NCBI GenBank assembly: GCA_002439735.1
Contig: DJPG01000077.1
Coordinates: forward strand, 2,014 to 15,143
Length of the DNA: 13,130 nt
Direction of reading: 5' to 3'
From: Firmicutes bacterium UBA6418
Lineage (GTDB): Bacteria; Bacillota; Clostridia; Peptostreptococcales; Anaerovoracaceae
Below the pieces are notes generated by a model. The model was not told the DNA's origin and did no database searches. It saw only the letters and a program-made list of their open reading frames with translations. Made by a program: the position numbers and the translations under genes. Positions 12,925 to 13,130 of the stretch are shown here, piece after piece. Numbering within the stretch: the first letter of the stretch is position 1; each line of letters opens with the position of its first letter.

Positions 12925-13130
12925 CATTTTTTGCTTCCTTCCTAGTCCCGGAAAAAGTTTTTATTTCCCTTTATTTCCCATTTCCTGCCCGCCCGACACG
13001 CGCGCCCTTTGCCGTTCCCTCTTTTCGACTTTTTCCGACCTGTTTCGACTGCTTTCGACCTCATTTTTCACTTGCTTTGCCGGCAATCCGGCTGAGCGGC
13101 ATAGCCCTCGATGCTGTAACCGGATGCCAC
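12925..13130 (-). other. Purine-rich stretch, possibly holding the end of an upstream gene
   Basis: No gene can be assigned. All three minus-strand frames are open at the right edge, stopping at about 13068, 13061 and 12963, and none has a recognisable motif. In Bacillus a YaaO-type decarboxylase precedes tmk, so the tail of such a gene is conceivable. The stretch also has GGGAAATAAA twice near 12960-12980 and the 10-bp array at 13021-13060. Confidence 0.2.
13021..13060 (-). repeat. Four exact-period 10-bp repeats with TTTCGAC core
   Basis: Plus strand cttttcgact, ttttccgacc, tgtttcgact, gctttcgacc in direct succession, each 10 bp, with the shared core TTTcGAC (TTCCGAC in the second). Ten bp is about one DNA helix turn, so all cores face the same side. 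It lies about 100 bp upstream of the tmk-unit promoter. Confidence 0.7.

Noticed and set aside
12933..12942. GGAAGGAAGC on the minus strand, like the SRP RNA tetraloop region
   Set aside because: The flanking bases do not pair as an SRP domain IV helix and it lies upstream of the -10 box.

Overview
The window looks like a stretch of chromosome from a spore-forming Clostridia-type Firmicute. The evidence is strong AGGAGG-type ribosome binding sites, some TTG start codons, spore maturation genes (spmA, spmB), an AbrB/SpoVT-type regulator with two C-terminal CxxC pairs, and the Firmicute replication/RNA gene cluster tmk-holB-ricT-yabB. No phage, IS, CRISPR, tRNA or rRNA sequence was seen. The genus cannot be named from this sequence.

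Layout. (1) 1-3135, minus strand: nadE (NAD synthase), a probable terminator, then a VanR/PhoB-type response regulator and its multi-membrane-span histidine kinase, which runs off the left edge. (2) 3300-5440, plus strand: an ECF-type sigma factor overlapping by ATGA a membrane protein that looks like its anti-sigma factor. That protein has a small cytoplasmic N-terminus, one membrane span, a long D/N/S/G/P-rich linker and an extracytoplasmic C-terminal domain. A symmetric hairpin with A/T runs ends this unit from both sides. (3) 5472-7500, minus strand: a small YtxH/DUF948-like membrane protein, the AbrB-like regulator and murA (TTG start, GGAGG ribosome binding site). (4) 7602-8712, plus strand: spmA-spmB with an 11-bp overlap. 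(5) 8797-12592, minus strand: a previously uncounted 40-aa membrane peptide ORF, then tmk, holB, ricT and yabB. The darA and yaaR genes found between tmk and holB in Bacillus are missing. (6) 12593-13130: an A/G-rich leader behind an extended -10 promoter, with a compact foldable element at its 5' end, and short tandem repeats further upstream.

How the genes work together. murA opens peptidoglycan precursor synthesis, and its neighbours (AbrB type, spmAB) suggest growth-phase and sporulation links. tmk and holB serve DNA replication, ricT belongs to the RNase Y/sporulation Y-complex, and yabB modifies tRNA. The two signalling units (two-component system and sigma/anti-sigma) probably sense the envelope or surroundings. 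Most of the window is ordinary housekeeping sequence. The parts most worth a second look are the small peptide and structured leader ahead of tmk, the anti-sigma ectodomain, the repeat-built N-terminus of RicT, and the recurring TTTCGAC-type arrays in gene-free spots.
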